Assembly (NCBI GenBank): GCA_016125095.1 | Contig: WGMK01000008.1 | Coordinates: forward strand, 1-64,000 | Length of the DNA: 64,000 nt | Origin: Candidatus Hydrogenedens sp. | GTDB taxonomy: Bacteria; Hydrogenedentota; Hydrogenedentia; Hydrogenedentales; JAEUWI01 | Direction of reading: 5' to 3' | Made by a program: the position numbers and the translations under genes | The notes under the pieces: generated by a model | What the model was told of the DNA's origin: nothing | The model's input: the letters and a program-made list of their open reading frames with translations, nothing else | Database searches by the model: none | Shown here: piece after piece, positions 1 through 8,897 of the stretch | Layout of the letters: the number at the start of each line of letters is the position of its first letter | Position numbering within the stretch: position 1 is the first letter of the stretch

Positions 1-132
1 AGCTTCAAAAACCTCACCGACGGGGAATTGAATACCTACGTCGACAAGCTCAACAATCGTCCCAGAAAGAAACTCGGATTCCGCACCCCGGCACAGGTCT
101 TCCTCGAAAAGCCTGTTGCAATTAGACCTTGA
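1..132 (+). CDS. IS30-family transposase, C-terminal fragment (5' end outside window)
   Basis: Frame 1 reads SFKNLTDGELNTYVDKLNNRPRKKLGFRTPAQVFLEKPVAIRP*, typical of the IS30 transposase C-terminus (LNNRPRKxLxxxTP). Confidence 0.85.
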   Translation, partial: SFKNLTDGELNTYVDKLNNRPRKKLGFRTPAQVFLEKPVAIRP

Positions 133-428
133 ATCTGCGGTATTTTCTAGACAAGGAGTATGCGCGAAGCCGAATGGTTGAAATTGAGCATTGGAAGCCT
201 TTAGAGATCTTGGCGGTCTCCCCCCTTGGTGGCGACGATTTTCTTGTATTTACCCGAGGGTACGAAGAAAGTTCGTCTTTTGAAACCTTATGGGCGCATG
301 TGGGCGGCGATGAACAGTATGTATTTAATTTCCGATCGAACGACTCGATCAGCATGTTCCTCGGTAGTTCAACATTCCGTGACGCTTTTGAACACCAGAT
401 TTCAGCAGAAGCGCAAGTCAGTAACTAA
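129..428 (+). CDS. Hypothetical protein, possibly a truncated gene next to the transposase end
   Basis: 99-aa ORF, TTG start overlapping the transposase stop; plausible composition (EHWKPLEILAVSPLGGDDFLVFTRGYEE). Confidence 0.4.
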   Translation: MNLRYFLDKEYARSRMVEIEHWKPLEILAVSPLGGDDFLVFTRGYEESSSFETLWAHVGGDEQYVFNFRSNDSISMFLGSSTFRDAFEHQISAEAQVSN

Positions 429-588
429 CGAGGGACCTTGGGGGCGGGTTCGCTGGACTGCGCCAATAGCGGCCATAGGACCTATGCGACGAAGGGGACC
501 AATGGGCGGTCTGGCTTGGCGCAAACGAGTGCAGCGATGACCGCTATTGATTCTGTGAGTCCCATGCGTCCCCTCCGTCCCATCGGTC

Positions 589-1272
589 CTAGCCCATCAT
601 GTTCCGCACCAGCTCTCGCAGCCGGGCGGAGGCTTGTTGCGCGTGTTGGACGACTTCGGTGTGGGTGAGTTCGCCGGGGGCGCCGCAGATGTTGGTGACG
701 ACGGAGACGGCGCCTGCGGGGAGGCCGAGTTCGGCGGCGCGGAGGAGTTCGGGCGCGGTGCTCATGCCGACGGTGGTGCCGCCGAGCGACTGGAGCGCGG
801 CAATCTCGGCGCGGGTTTCATAGCTGGGGCCGTGCATGAACCAGTTGACGCCCGCAGCGTCGGCGCCGGGCGGCATGAAGCCGGGCGCAATGCGCTCGGG
901 CAGGGGGAAACCGCGGAAGGGCCAGACGGCGCAGGCTTCCATGGCCACCAGCATGCCGGGCCGGAGGGCGGTGTCGAGCGCGCCGACGGCGTTGGTAAAG
1001 AGGATGCGCGTCGCGCCGAGTTGTTGCAGTACCTCGACCGGCCGGGTGACGGCGGCGTAGTCGAGTCCTTCATAGGCGTGGCGGCGTCCGAGTTGCAGCA
1101 GCAGCGGCACGGGCGCGCCGTTCACCAGTACATCGCCCTGCACGAAGCGGCTGGCATGGCCTTTCACGGTGCTGGTCGTCAGGCCGGGGAAGTGCGCGAA
1201 GGGGAGTTCCGCGTGCACGCTATCGAGCAGGGGGAGCAGGTCGATTCCGGAGCCGGCCACCACCGCGAGCAT
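589..1272 (-). CDS. Purine nucleoside phosphorylase family protein
   Basis: MLAVVAGSGID..., FTNAVGALD, HGPSYETRAEI, VGMSTAPE motifs of the PNP/MTAP family. Confidence 0.85.
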   Translation of the reverse strand: MLAVVAGSGIDLLPLLDSVHAELPFAHFPGLTTSTVKGHASRFVQGDVLVNGAPVPLLLQLGRRHAYEGLDYAAVTRPVEVLQQLGATRILFTNAVGALDTALRPGMLVAMEACAVWPFRGFPLPERIAPGFMPPGADAAGVNWFMHGPSYETRAEIAALQSLGGTTVGMSTAPELLRAAELGLPAGAVSVVTNICGAPGELTHTEVVQHAQQASARLRELVRNMMG

Positions 1273-1278
1273 GCGCGG

Positions 1279-2304
1279 CTAGCCTTTCCAGGGCGCGGGC
1301 AGCATCCGCGTTTCGTAGAGGTGCATGGCGAAGTTGTCGGTCATCCCCGCCACGAAATCGACCGTACGGCGCTCGAGCGAATCTTCGGGGTCGGCGTTCA
1401 GGATCTCGTCCACGGGCCGCTCGAGCAGGTCGTAGTAAAGTTCGCGCAGCAGCTTGCCCGCGCGCTTCATCTCGTCGTTGATCACGTCGCAGGGGTAGAC
1501 TTCGCGGAAGAGGAAATCGCGGAGTTCGTTGAGCGCCTCGAGCACGTCCGGCTCGATACCGATGCGGCCTTCCTGGCTGGCCTGGATGATGCCGAGCACC
1601 AGCCGGTCGATGCGCTTCGACGAGGTGTCGCCCAGCAGCGCGACGGCGTCGCGCGGCAGCGAGGCCGGATCGAGCACGCCCGCGCGCACAGCATCGTCGA
1701 TGTCGTGATTCACATACGCCACGGCATCGCAGATGCTCATCACCTGGCCCTCGAGCGTGTTGGGGCCCTGGGCCACTTTGCCCTGGAGCACGGCCTTGCC
1801 GCGGCTGTGGTGCAGAATGCCGTCGCGCACTTCATGCGTGAGGTTCAGGCCCGCGAAGGCGCCGCGATGCTCGAGCTTGTCCACCACGCGCAGGCTTTGC
1901 TCGAAATGCCGGAAGCCCTCGGAGTACACCTCGTCCAGGATACGCTCGCCCGCATGGCCGAAGGGCGTGTGCCCCAGGTCGTGCCCCAGCGTGATGGCCT
2001 CGACGAGGTCTTCGTTCAGGTGCAGCGCGCGCACGACCGTGCGGGAAATCTGCATCACCTCGAGCGTGTGCGTCAGGCGCGTGCGGTAGTGGTCGCCCTC
2101 GGGGGCGAGGAACACCTGCGTCTTGCGCTTGAGCCGGCGGAAGGCCTTGGAATGGAGGATGCGATCGCGGTCGCGCTGATAGGCGGTGCGCACCGCGTCC
2201 TCCTCCTCCGGCATGCGGCGTCCTTGCGTCTGCGTCACGCGCTGGGCGAAGGGGCTCAGCCAGGCCTCCTCCCGGGCTTCGAGTGCAGCGCGGATAGACG
2301 CCAT
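1279..2304 (-). CDS. dgt: dGTP triphosphohydrolase-like HD-domain protein
   Basis: HSKAFRRLKRKTQVF, TRLTHTLEV, HDLGHTPFGHAGE motifs. Confidence 0.9.
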   Translation of the reverse strand: MASIRAALEAREEAWLSPFAQRVTQTQGRRMPEEEDAVRTAYQRDRDRILHSKAFRRLKRKTQVFLAPEGDHYRTRLTHTLEVMQISRTVVRALHLNEDLVEAITLGHDLGHTPFGHAGERILDEVYSEGFRHFEQSLRVVDKLEHRGAFAGLNLTHEVRDGILHHSRGKAVLQGKVAQGPNTLEGQVMSICDAVAYVNHDIDDAVRAGVLDPASLPRDAVALLGDTSSKRIDRLVLGIIQASQEGRIGIEPDVLEALNELRDFLFREVYPCDVINDEMKRAGKLLRELYYDLLERPVDEILNADPEDSLERRTVDFVAGMTDNFAMHLYETRMLPAPWKG

Positions 2305-2308
2305 GAGG

Positions 2309-3646
2309 CTAGAGGTATCCCGCGCCGTCGGACGGATGCGCCACGAAGATGGGCGGCTCGCCGTCGCGGCCGAGGAAATCGCGGTAGTACAACTGGCCGA
2401 CCCGCTCGACGAAGCGCTCGACCTCCTGCTCCGGCACCAGGTTTACCGTGGCGCCGCCGAATCCGGCGCCGGTCAGGCGCGAACCCAGCGCCCCGGCCTC
2501 GCGTGCGGCGCCCACCAGGGCGTCCAGCTCGCGGCTGCTGATGAAGAAATCGTCGGCGCAGCTCTGGTGCGATTCGTTCATCAGGCGGCCGAACTCTTCG
2601 GTGTCGTTCGCGAGCAGGGCATCGCGCGCGAGTTCCACACGGGCGAACTCGGAATACTGATGGCGCAGCATGGCCCGCAGCGGATAACCGCCCTCGGGCT
2701 CCGGCATGTCTTCCAGGTAGAGCGAAGCCACCTTGGCCGGTTTCATCTCGAGCCGCTTCGCGATTTCCGCCAGCGTGAGCCGGTCCTCCGGAATCGCGGC
2801 GTCGATATAGCCCGCGCCCTCGTCCATGGTCAGGCAGAGCGGACCAAGCCAGATGTCGCCCAACCGGTCGATCTCGATGTCCTCGTCGATGGCGTCCTGC
2901 AGATAGCGTTCCACCAGCGCGGTGCCCAGCGCGCAGAAGCGCGGGCCGCGGTTGAATCGCAGCAGCGCGTCACCGCTCTTCTCCACCTTCACGGTCGAGT
3001 CGCACACGACAATCGCGGCGCCCTCGGGAATCGGCGGCGCTTCCACGCGCAGCGGAAAGAAATCGATCTTGCAGGCGTGGCCGTCGAGCGCATTGAGGAT
3101 GCAGGTCTGGTCCATGCCGCCGCCGCGCGTGCCCACATAGTGCTCGGCCTCGGCCATCATGTCGGCCAGCTCGAGGCGCGTGATGTCCTCCTCGAGAATC
3201 TGGTCGAGCACGGCCAGGTAGACCAGCGCGCTCGCCACCACGAGCGCCGAGGAAGAACTCAGCCCGGCGGCCGTCGGCAGGGTCGAGCTGACCAGCATAT
3301 CCACACCGGGAAAGTGCTCGGGCTCCAGCTCGGCGTTCAGTTTCTGAAAGGCGGCCTTGGTGTAGTTGTCCCAAGAACCCTGCGCCGAGCGCGTTATGGT
3401 AGCGGCGTTCTCGAACTCCACGGGGGAGAAGCGGGGCTCGACGTTCTGCATCACCACGCGGCTGTCGGTGCGCGGCGCGAAGGCGATGAGGATCTCCTGC
3501 CGGATGGCCATGGGCAGCACGGGCAGGCCGTTGTAATCCATGTGCTCGCCGATCAGGTTCACGCGCCCGGGCGCGCGGCAGACAAAGGGCTCCGATTGCG
3601 ACGGATAACGCTCGTGGAATAATTTGCGGAGGGTGTCTGCGGTCAA
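2309..3646 (-). CDS. galK: Galactokinase (GHMP kinase)
   Basis: APGRVNLIGEHMDYNGLPVLPMAI, LPTAAGLSSSSALVVAS, GSRLTGAGFGG motifs. Confidence 0.9.
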   Translation of the reverse strand: MTADTLRKLFHERYPSQSEPFVCRAPGRVNLIGEHMDYNGLPVLPMAIRQEILIAFAPRTDSRVVMQNVEPRFSPVEFENAATITRSAQGSWDNYTKAAFQKLNAELEPEHFPGVDMLVSSTLPTAAGLSSSSALVVASALVYLAVLDQILEEDITRLELADMMAEAEHYVGTRGGGMDQTCILNALDGHACKIDFFPLRVEAPPIPEGAAIVVCDSTVKVEKSGDALLRFNRGPRFCALGTALVERYLQDAIDEDIEIDRLGDIWLGPLCLTMDEGAGYIDAAIPEDRLTLAEIAKRLEMKPAKVASLYLEDMPEPEGGYPLRAMLRHQYSEFARVELARDALLANDTEEFGRLMNESHQSCADDFFISSRELDALVGAAREAGALGSRLTGAGFGGATVNLVPEQEVERFVERVGQLYYRDFLGRDGEPPIFVAHPSDGAGYL

Positions 3647-3830
3647 GTGGAATACTCCGGTGCTTCGGGGCCGGCAAAGGTAGAAGGCGGAATTTTATCG
3701 CGCGGGACGCCCCGGTTCAAAGCCGCCGCAGGGAACCTTCGCCGCCCGCCGGGGTTGCATGGAGTGGAACGGGCTGGAGCGAAAAGAACGCGTTCCGGAT
3801 GCGGAACGCATAACGAGAAAGGGCAGTACC

Positions 3831-4736
3831 ATGAGACAGTGGAAACAATGGGCAGGAATGGCGGCGGCGGGCGCGCTCTGCTGCGGCGTCGCGATTGCGC
3901 AGCCCCCGGAAGCACGCCCGGGCGGACCCGGCGGCGGACGCGGCCCGGAGCGCATGTTCTCCGAGGCCGACACCAACAAGGACGGATCGCTCAGCTTCGA
4001 GGAAGCGCAGGCCCGCATGAAGGGCATGACCCAGGAACGCTTCGATCGCTGGGACAAGGACGGCAGCGGCACTTTGTCCATAGCCGAGTTGCCCAAGCGG
4101 GGGCCTGAGGGTCGCGGCGGCGACGAGCGCGGACCGCGCGGTCCCGAAGGACGGGGCCCCGACGGACGCGGTCCGGAAGGTCGCGGACCCGATGAACGAG
4201 GTCCGCATGGACCCGGCATGCACGGCCCCGATGGTCGCGGTCCCGGCGGCCCGGGCGGTCCGGAAGGACGCGGCCCCGGAGAAATGCTCCGCCGCGCCGA
4301 CACCGACAAGGACGGCAAGGTGACGCTGGACGAGTTTAAGGCGGCGGTGCTGGCCGATGCCGAGCGGCGTTTCCATGAATTCGACCGCAACAACGACGGC
4401 GTGCTGTCGCCGGAAGACCGCCCCGAGGGCGGCCCGCAAAGCGACATGCGTGGTCCCGGCGGCAAGGAAGGGCGCGGTCCCGGGCGCGGTCCGGACGGAC
4501 GCAACTGGGAAGACGCGCGCAAGGGCCTGATTGAATCGGCCGATGCCGATGGCGACGGGCGCGTGACGTATCAGGAACTTGAGGCGTCCAAGCCGGGCAT
4601 TCCGCGCGACGCCTTCGATCGGATGGACGGCGACCACGACGGCGCGATCACGATGGACGATCCCGCTCCGGCCGGTCCGCCCCACCGCGGTCCTGGCGGT
4701 CCCGGACGCCCCGACGGCCCGCCCCCGGCCGAGTAA
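3831..4736 (+). CDS. Secreted EF-hand protein with Gly/Arg/Pro-rich low-complexity linker
   Basis: Signal peptide MRQWKQWAGMAAAGALCCGVAIAQ; EF-hand loops EADTNKDGSLSFEE, DTDKDGKVTLDE, DADGDGRVTYQE; GPEGRGPDGRGPEGRG stretch. Confidence 0.85.
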   Translation: MRQWKQWAGMAAAGALCCGVAIAQPPEARPGGPGGGRGPERMFSEADTNKDGSLSFEEAQARMKGMTQERFDRWDKDGSGTLSIAELPKRGPEGRGGDERGPRGPEGRGPDGRGPEGRGPDERGPHGPGMHGPDGRGPGGPGGPEGRGPGEMLRRADTDKDGKVTLDEFKAAVLADAERRFHEFDRNNDGVLSPEDRPEGGPQSDMRGPGGKEGRGPGRGPDGRNWEDARKGLIESADADGDGRVTYQELEASKPGIPRDAFDRMDGDHDGAITMDDPAPAGPPHRGPGGPGRPDGPPPAE

Positions 4737-4754
4737 ACCCCGAATAGCGAATCA

Positions 4755-4790
4755 GCGCCCGGAGTCTTATTGGCTCCGGGCGCTTGCTTT
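4755..4790. terminator. Intrinsic terminator-like hairpin between convergent genes
   Basis: gcgcccggag / ctccgggcgc 10-bp perfect stem followed by ttgcttt. Confidence 0.7.
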
Positions 4791-4795
4791 GTGTA

Positions 4796-5875
4796 TCAGG
4801 ACTCTTCGACAACTTCCTCGAGGTGCTCGGCCTGACGGCCCAGCTGGAAGAGGCCCGCCTGCTGGCGGTGGAGCGCGTGTGCTCCCGTGATGGCGATGGG
4901 GATGAGGTTGGCCAGATGCGCGAATATCGCGACCGCCTTGGCGGTTTCGGCCGAGATGCCGGGCACCGAGAAGAACAGCCCGAGCATGATGCCCAGATGG
5001 AACGTGCCGACGAAGCCGGGCGTGCCGGGCAGCGCGATAATGACGGAGAGCATGCTGAGCAGCAAGGCGGGTGCGTACCAGGGCGCGTCGATATGGAAGG
5101 CATAGAGCGCCGTGGCGATCGAGATTGCGGCCGTGAGCCACACCAGCGTCGAGTAGAACAGCGCCCCGGCCATATCGACCGGCGAACGGAACACGTGGAG
5201 TCCATCGGCGAAATGCTGAATCCAATCGTGCACCATGGCGGCGAACTTTTTGGATACCAGGCCGAGCACGGCGTCGGAAATGGCGAGCGCCCAGCCCTGC
5301 CGCAGGTAGACAACCAGCAGGCCCAGCGCCACCACCGACATGGCGGCGAACGCCAACATCGCGCCGTTCCGGATGGCGTCGGGCTCGAGGATAGGCGACG
5401 CCCACTCCGGCAGCTGGAAGCCCGGCGGAAACTGCACGGCGGTTTCCGGGCGGTACGCCGTGACGCTCACGATGAGCACCAGCAGCAGGCCGAAGAGGTC
5501 GGTGACGCGATCGAGGGCGACGAAGGCCACGCATTTCGTGAAGGGCAGCTTCGCGCCGCGCGCCAAGACCAGCGCCCGCACGGCCTCGCCCGCACGCGCG
5601 GGCAGCGTGAAATTCGCGAGAAAGCCGATCTGGGTGGCGTCCCACAGCATGGCGAAGCCCACGGGCTTGGCCGACCGCACGATGTATTTCCAGCGCATGA
5701 TGCGGAACGCGAAGCCCGCGAAGATGAACACCAGGCTCACGGCAATCCAGAAGAGATTCGCCCCCGCAAGGTCGTTCCACACGCGGGTCCAATCGGTGCC
5801 CCGGAACAGAAACCACAGGATTACCGCCATGAGTGCGGCGCCCACGGCCATCTGCAGGTTGCGTTTCATGCACAA
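4796..5875 (-). CDS. Lysylphosphatidylglycerol synthase TM region / UPF0104 flippase-like membrane protein
   Basis: Multi-TM; WKYIVRSAKPVGFAMLWDATQIGFLANFTLPARAGEAVRALVLAR and PGTPGFVGTFHLG are typical of this family. Confidence 0.85.
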   Translation of the reverse strand: MCMKRNLQMAVGAALMAVILWFLFRGTDWTRVWNDLAGANLFWIAVSLVFIFAGFAFRIMRWKYIVRSAKPVGFAMLWDATQIGFLANFTLPARAGEAVRALVLARGAKLPFTKCVAFVALDRVTDLFGLLLVLIVSVTAYRPETAVQFPPGFQLPEWASPILEPDAIRNGAMLAFAAMSVVALGLLVVYLRQGWALAISDAVLGLVSKKFAAMVHDWIQHFADGLHVFRSPVDMAGALFYSTLVWLTAAISIATALYAFHIDAPWYAPALLLSMLSVIIALPGTPGFVGTFHLGIMLGLFFSVPGISAETAKAVAIFAHLANLIPIAITGAHALHRQQAGLFQLGRQAEHLEEVVEES

Positions 5876-5997
5876 ACTCCTCGGCTAGTCGCTTCGGCAA
5901 AGCGGCGAGTATACCAGACGCCGTGTTTCGGGCTTATTTTCCGCCCGTAATGCGTTATACTGGGGAGTCGGTTGGCAACCACCAAGGAAACCCGTAC

Positions 5998-7233
5998 ATG
6001 AAGTTCCGTATTTTCCGCCGCGTAGCGTGTGCCGCGGCCGTGTTGTTCTTGGCGGCGCCTGCCCTGGCGCAAGACACGGCGGCCGATGGCGATGCCACTG
6101 CCGAACTGCGGGCGGTGGCCGGTTTCCTCGCAAGCCGCCCGGCCTATTCGTTCGACCTCGGCATCACCGCTATGGTGAACGGACTCCAGGGGCCCACCGA
6201 GGCGCGTCTTGACACCTCCTTCCTGGTGGAGGGCGACCGCAACATCCGGATTATTTCCCGTAGTCCCGACGACGAGGCCGTAGTGGTATGCGACGGCAAT
6301 CGCACCATCGTCCACTTCGTGACCCGCAACCAGTATGTAGAGAACCCCGCGCCCTCGGAGCGCGCGCAAGTGGTGGGCATGATCGGCGGCGGGCCGGTGC
6401 GCGTGGGCAGTTCATGGACCGGCGCGCTGATGCACGACCACCCGGGGCTGTATTCCGGGCTGGCGAGCGTGGCTGATGCGGGCATTGCAGCCGTGCCGGG
6501 GAGTTCCGACGGCACCCAGGCGCGCCACCTCACGCTGACCTATGAAGGCTTTACCGTAGAGCTTTATGTGGGGCTGGGCGCCGAGCCGCTGCCGCTGCAT
6601 GCCGATGTCAACCTGCTTTCACCGCAGGGCGTGGCTATTCCCGTCACGCTCGAGTACACCAACTGGAACCTGACCCCCGAGGCCGGACCGGAGAAGTTCG
6701 CCTGGGAACTGCCGGAGGGCGTCACGAAATACGAGCCGCGTCCCGCGACGCCGCTGATGAAGACCGACGACAGTTTCTTGGGATCGGACGCGCCCGACTT
6801 CACGCTCGATTCGCTCGAAGGTGGCAAGGTGACGCTATCCTCGCATGAGGGCGAAAGCATCGTGCTGCTCGACTTCTGGGCCACCTGGTGCGGTCCCTGC
6901 CGCATGGCCATGCCGGTGGTGGACGAGGTGGCGAAGGCCTTCGAGGACAAGGGCGTGCGCATGTATGCCGTGAACCTGCGCGAGGACACGGCCCGCGTGA
7001 AGGCCTTCCTCGAGAGCGCCGGCATCAAGAATGTCTCCGTGCTGCTCGACAGCAGCGGCGACGTGCAGCGCGACTATGCCGCAAGCAACATTCCCCGCAT
7101 GGTCGTCATCGGCAAGGACGGCACGATCCAGGCCATTCACCGCGGCTATAGTCCGGCCCTGCGCGACACCCTGACCGAGCAGCTTAACACCCTCCTGGAG
7201 GGCGGGCGGCTGGTCGAGGCTAAGCAGGGCTGA
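5998..7233 (+). CDS. Secreted TlpA-like thioredoxin with N-terminal DUF2092-like domain
   Basis: Signal peptide MKFRIFRRVACAAAVLFLAAPALAQ; FWATWCGPCRMAMPVVDEV redox motif. Confidence 0.85.
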   Translation: MKFRIFRRVACAAAVLFLAAPALAQDTAADGDATAELRAVAGFLASRPAYSFDLGITAMVNGLQGPTEARLDTSFLVEGDRNIRIISRSPDDEAVVVCDGNRTIVHFVTRNQYVENPAPSERAQVVGMIGGGPVRVGSSWTGALMHDHPGLYSGLASVADAGIAAVPGSSDGTQARHLTLTYEGFTVELYVGLGAEPLPLHADVNLLSPQGVAIPVTLEYTNWNLTPEAGPEKFAWELPEGVTKYEPRPATPLMKTDDSFLGSDAPDFTLDSLEGGKVTLSSHEGESIVLLDFWATWCGPCRMAMPVVDEVAKAFEDKGVRMYAVNLREDTARVKAFLESAGIKNVSVLLDSSGDVQRDYAASNIPRMVVIGKDGTIQAIHRGYSPALRDTLTEQLNTLLEGGRLVEAKQG

Positions 7234-7241
7234 AGCGCCCC

Positions 7242-7317
7242 ACAAGCTAATTTGCTTGTAAATGGCGATTACAAGCTTCAGGGCTTGTAATCTTGCATTA
7301 CAAGCCGTAGGGCTTGT
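7242..7317. repeat. Three 18-nt hairpins (ACAAGC..GCTTGT) with exact 29-nt period
   Basis: Hairpins at 7242-7259, 7271-7288, 7300-7317 separated by 11-nt spacers. Confidence 0.95.
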
Positions 7318-7344
7318 ATCCTCCTATCGAGGAGGCCCACAGCC

Positions 7345-7989
7345 ATGGATACCTTCGGGGTGATAACCGGCGACCTGGTGCACTCGCGCAAGATGCGCGC
7401 GGGCGAGGGACTGGTGGCCGAAGCGCTGTTCCGTCCTGCCTTCAAGGCGCTGCAGGCGCACCACAAGCGCAGCGTGCTGCCCTTCGCCATCCACACCTAC
7501 CGCGGCGACGGCTGGCAGATTGTCACCCCGCGGCCCGCGCTGCTGCTGCCGCTCGCGCTGGGCATGCGCGCGCTCATCAAAATCGAGGCGGGCACCCCGA
7601 AGGCCGACACCCGCATGGCGCTTGCGATTGGCCCCATCGAGCACCGCGACGGGCGTACCATCGCCTCGTGGGACGGCACAGCCATGCACCGCGCCGGCGC
7701 GATGATCGACCAGTTGCGCGACACCCGCATGGACTTCTGGTGCGGAAACAAGGAACTGTCTGATTCTGTGGGCGTTATGGTACAGTTGGTGGATAGCCTG
7801 ACGCGCGGCTGGACGCCCGCCCAGGCGCAGGCCGCGTGGGGCGCCCTGCGCGGCATGAGCCAGGCCCGCATCGCCGAGCGGTTCCGGCCGCGCGCGGTCA
7901 CGCAGCAGAACGTGCAGCAGCACTTGAGGACGATACACTGGGATACGCTCGATGCCGCCATGGAGCACTTCGGCAAGACTTTTCGATAG
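7345..7989 (+). CDS. SatD family protein
   Basis: MDTFGVITGDLVHSRKM...; SatD-like N-terminus, followed by a DUF3307 gene. Confidence 0.75.
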   Translation: MDTFGVITGDLVHSRKMRAGEGLVAEALFRPAFKALQAHHKRSVLPFAIHTYRGDGWQIVTPRPALLLPLALGMRALIKIEAGTPKADTRMALAIGPIEHRDGRTIASWDGTAMHRAGAMIDQLRDTRMDFWCGNKELSDSVGVMVQLVDSLTRGWTPAQAQAAWGALRGMSQARIAERFRPRAVTQQNVQQHLRTIHWDTLDAAMEHFGKTFR

Positions 7990-7992
7990 GGT

Positions 7993-8068
7993 ACAAGCTT
8001 CAGGGCTTGTAAATGGCGATTACAAGCCCTGGAGCTTGTAATTAGCGAAAACAAGCTTTAGGGCTTGT
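7993..8068. repeat. Second cluster of three 18-nt hairpins, 29-nt period
   Basis: Hairpins at 7993-8010, 8022-8039, 8051-8068; spacers aaatggcgatt, aattagcgaaa. Confidence 0.95.
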
Positions 8069-8084
8069 GGAGGGAGATTGAGGG

Positions 8085-8894
8085 ATGGAGAACGAATTCC
8101 CGATAGCGTTCCTGCCGCTGTTGTGCGCGCATCTCCTGGCCGATTTCCTGTTCCAGACGGATAAGATGGTGCAGAACAAGCACCGTATCCGGGTGCTGCT
8201 GCTGCATTCGGGCATCGCCGCGGGGTCCGCCGCCCTGCTCTACAATCCGCCGGGCTCGTGGGTATGGCTGGTGCTCGGCATCACCTGGGTCGCCCATTTC
8301 CTCACGGACGCCTTCAAGACGTTCTTCCGCTGGAACTCGGTCGGCGGGTTCCTGTTCGACCAGGCCGCGCATATCGGCGTGGCTGCCGTGCTCGCCTGGT
8401 GGTTGATATCGAGCGATATCCCGCCGGGCTGGGGGTATCCCGATGACCTTTATCCCATGTTTCTGCTGTTTATCTCGGCGGTGCTGGTGCAGACGCGGGG
8501 CATCGGTTTCCTGCTGATGACCGTGCTGCGGCCGTGGACCGAGGAGATCGAGAAGCATGCCGCCGAGGCCACGGAGGCGGAGCGCCCCCCCACGGGCGGG
8601 CTCACGCGCGGCGGCATGTGGATAGGCTGGCTCGAGCGCACGCTGATCCTCATCTTCGTGTGCGCCGGCAGCCTGCCTGCCGCCGGCTTCGTCATCACGG
8701 CGAAGTCGATCCTGCGCTTCCCCGACATGAACCGCCCCACCGACACCAGCTACGGCCGCATGGTGAACGAGTACATCATCATCGGCACGCTGGCCAGCTT
8801 CACCCTCGGGCTCATAAACGCGTATTCTTTCCGGTGGCTATATCATCTGCTGTTCTGGGTTCAACCCTTGTCGCCGTTCGATTTTCCACTCTAG
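8085..8894 (+). CDS. DUF3307 domain membrane protein
   Basis: LLCAHLLADFLFQTDKMVQNK...HFLTDAFK; multi-TM. Confidence 0.8.
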   Translation: MENEFPIAFLPLLCAHLLADFLFQTDKMVQNKHRIRVLLLHSGIAAGSAALLYNPPGSWVWLVLGITWVAHFLTDAFKTFFRWNSVGGFLFDQAAHIGVAAVLAWWLISSDIPPGWGYPDDLYPMFLLFISAVLVQTRGIGFLLMTVLRPWTEEIEKHAAEATEAERPPTGGLTRGGMWIGWLERTLILIFVCAGSLPAAGFVITAKSILRFPDMNRPTDTSYGRMVNEYIIIGTLASFTLGLINAYSFRWLYHLLFWVQPLSPFDFPL

Positions 8895-8897
8895 CCG

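Noticed and set aside
634-2541. 635-aa ORF on the plus strand (and 2186-3622)
   Set aside because: Antisense to the clear PNP/dgt/galK genes; high-GC shadow ORFs with His/Arg/Gly-rich composition.
7242-8068. CRISPR-like array (18-nt repeat, 29-nt period)
   Set aside because: Spacers are only 11 nt and partly identical, repeats are palindromic, three units per cluster, and no cas genes are nearby.
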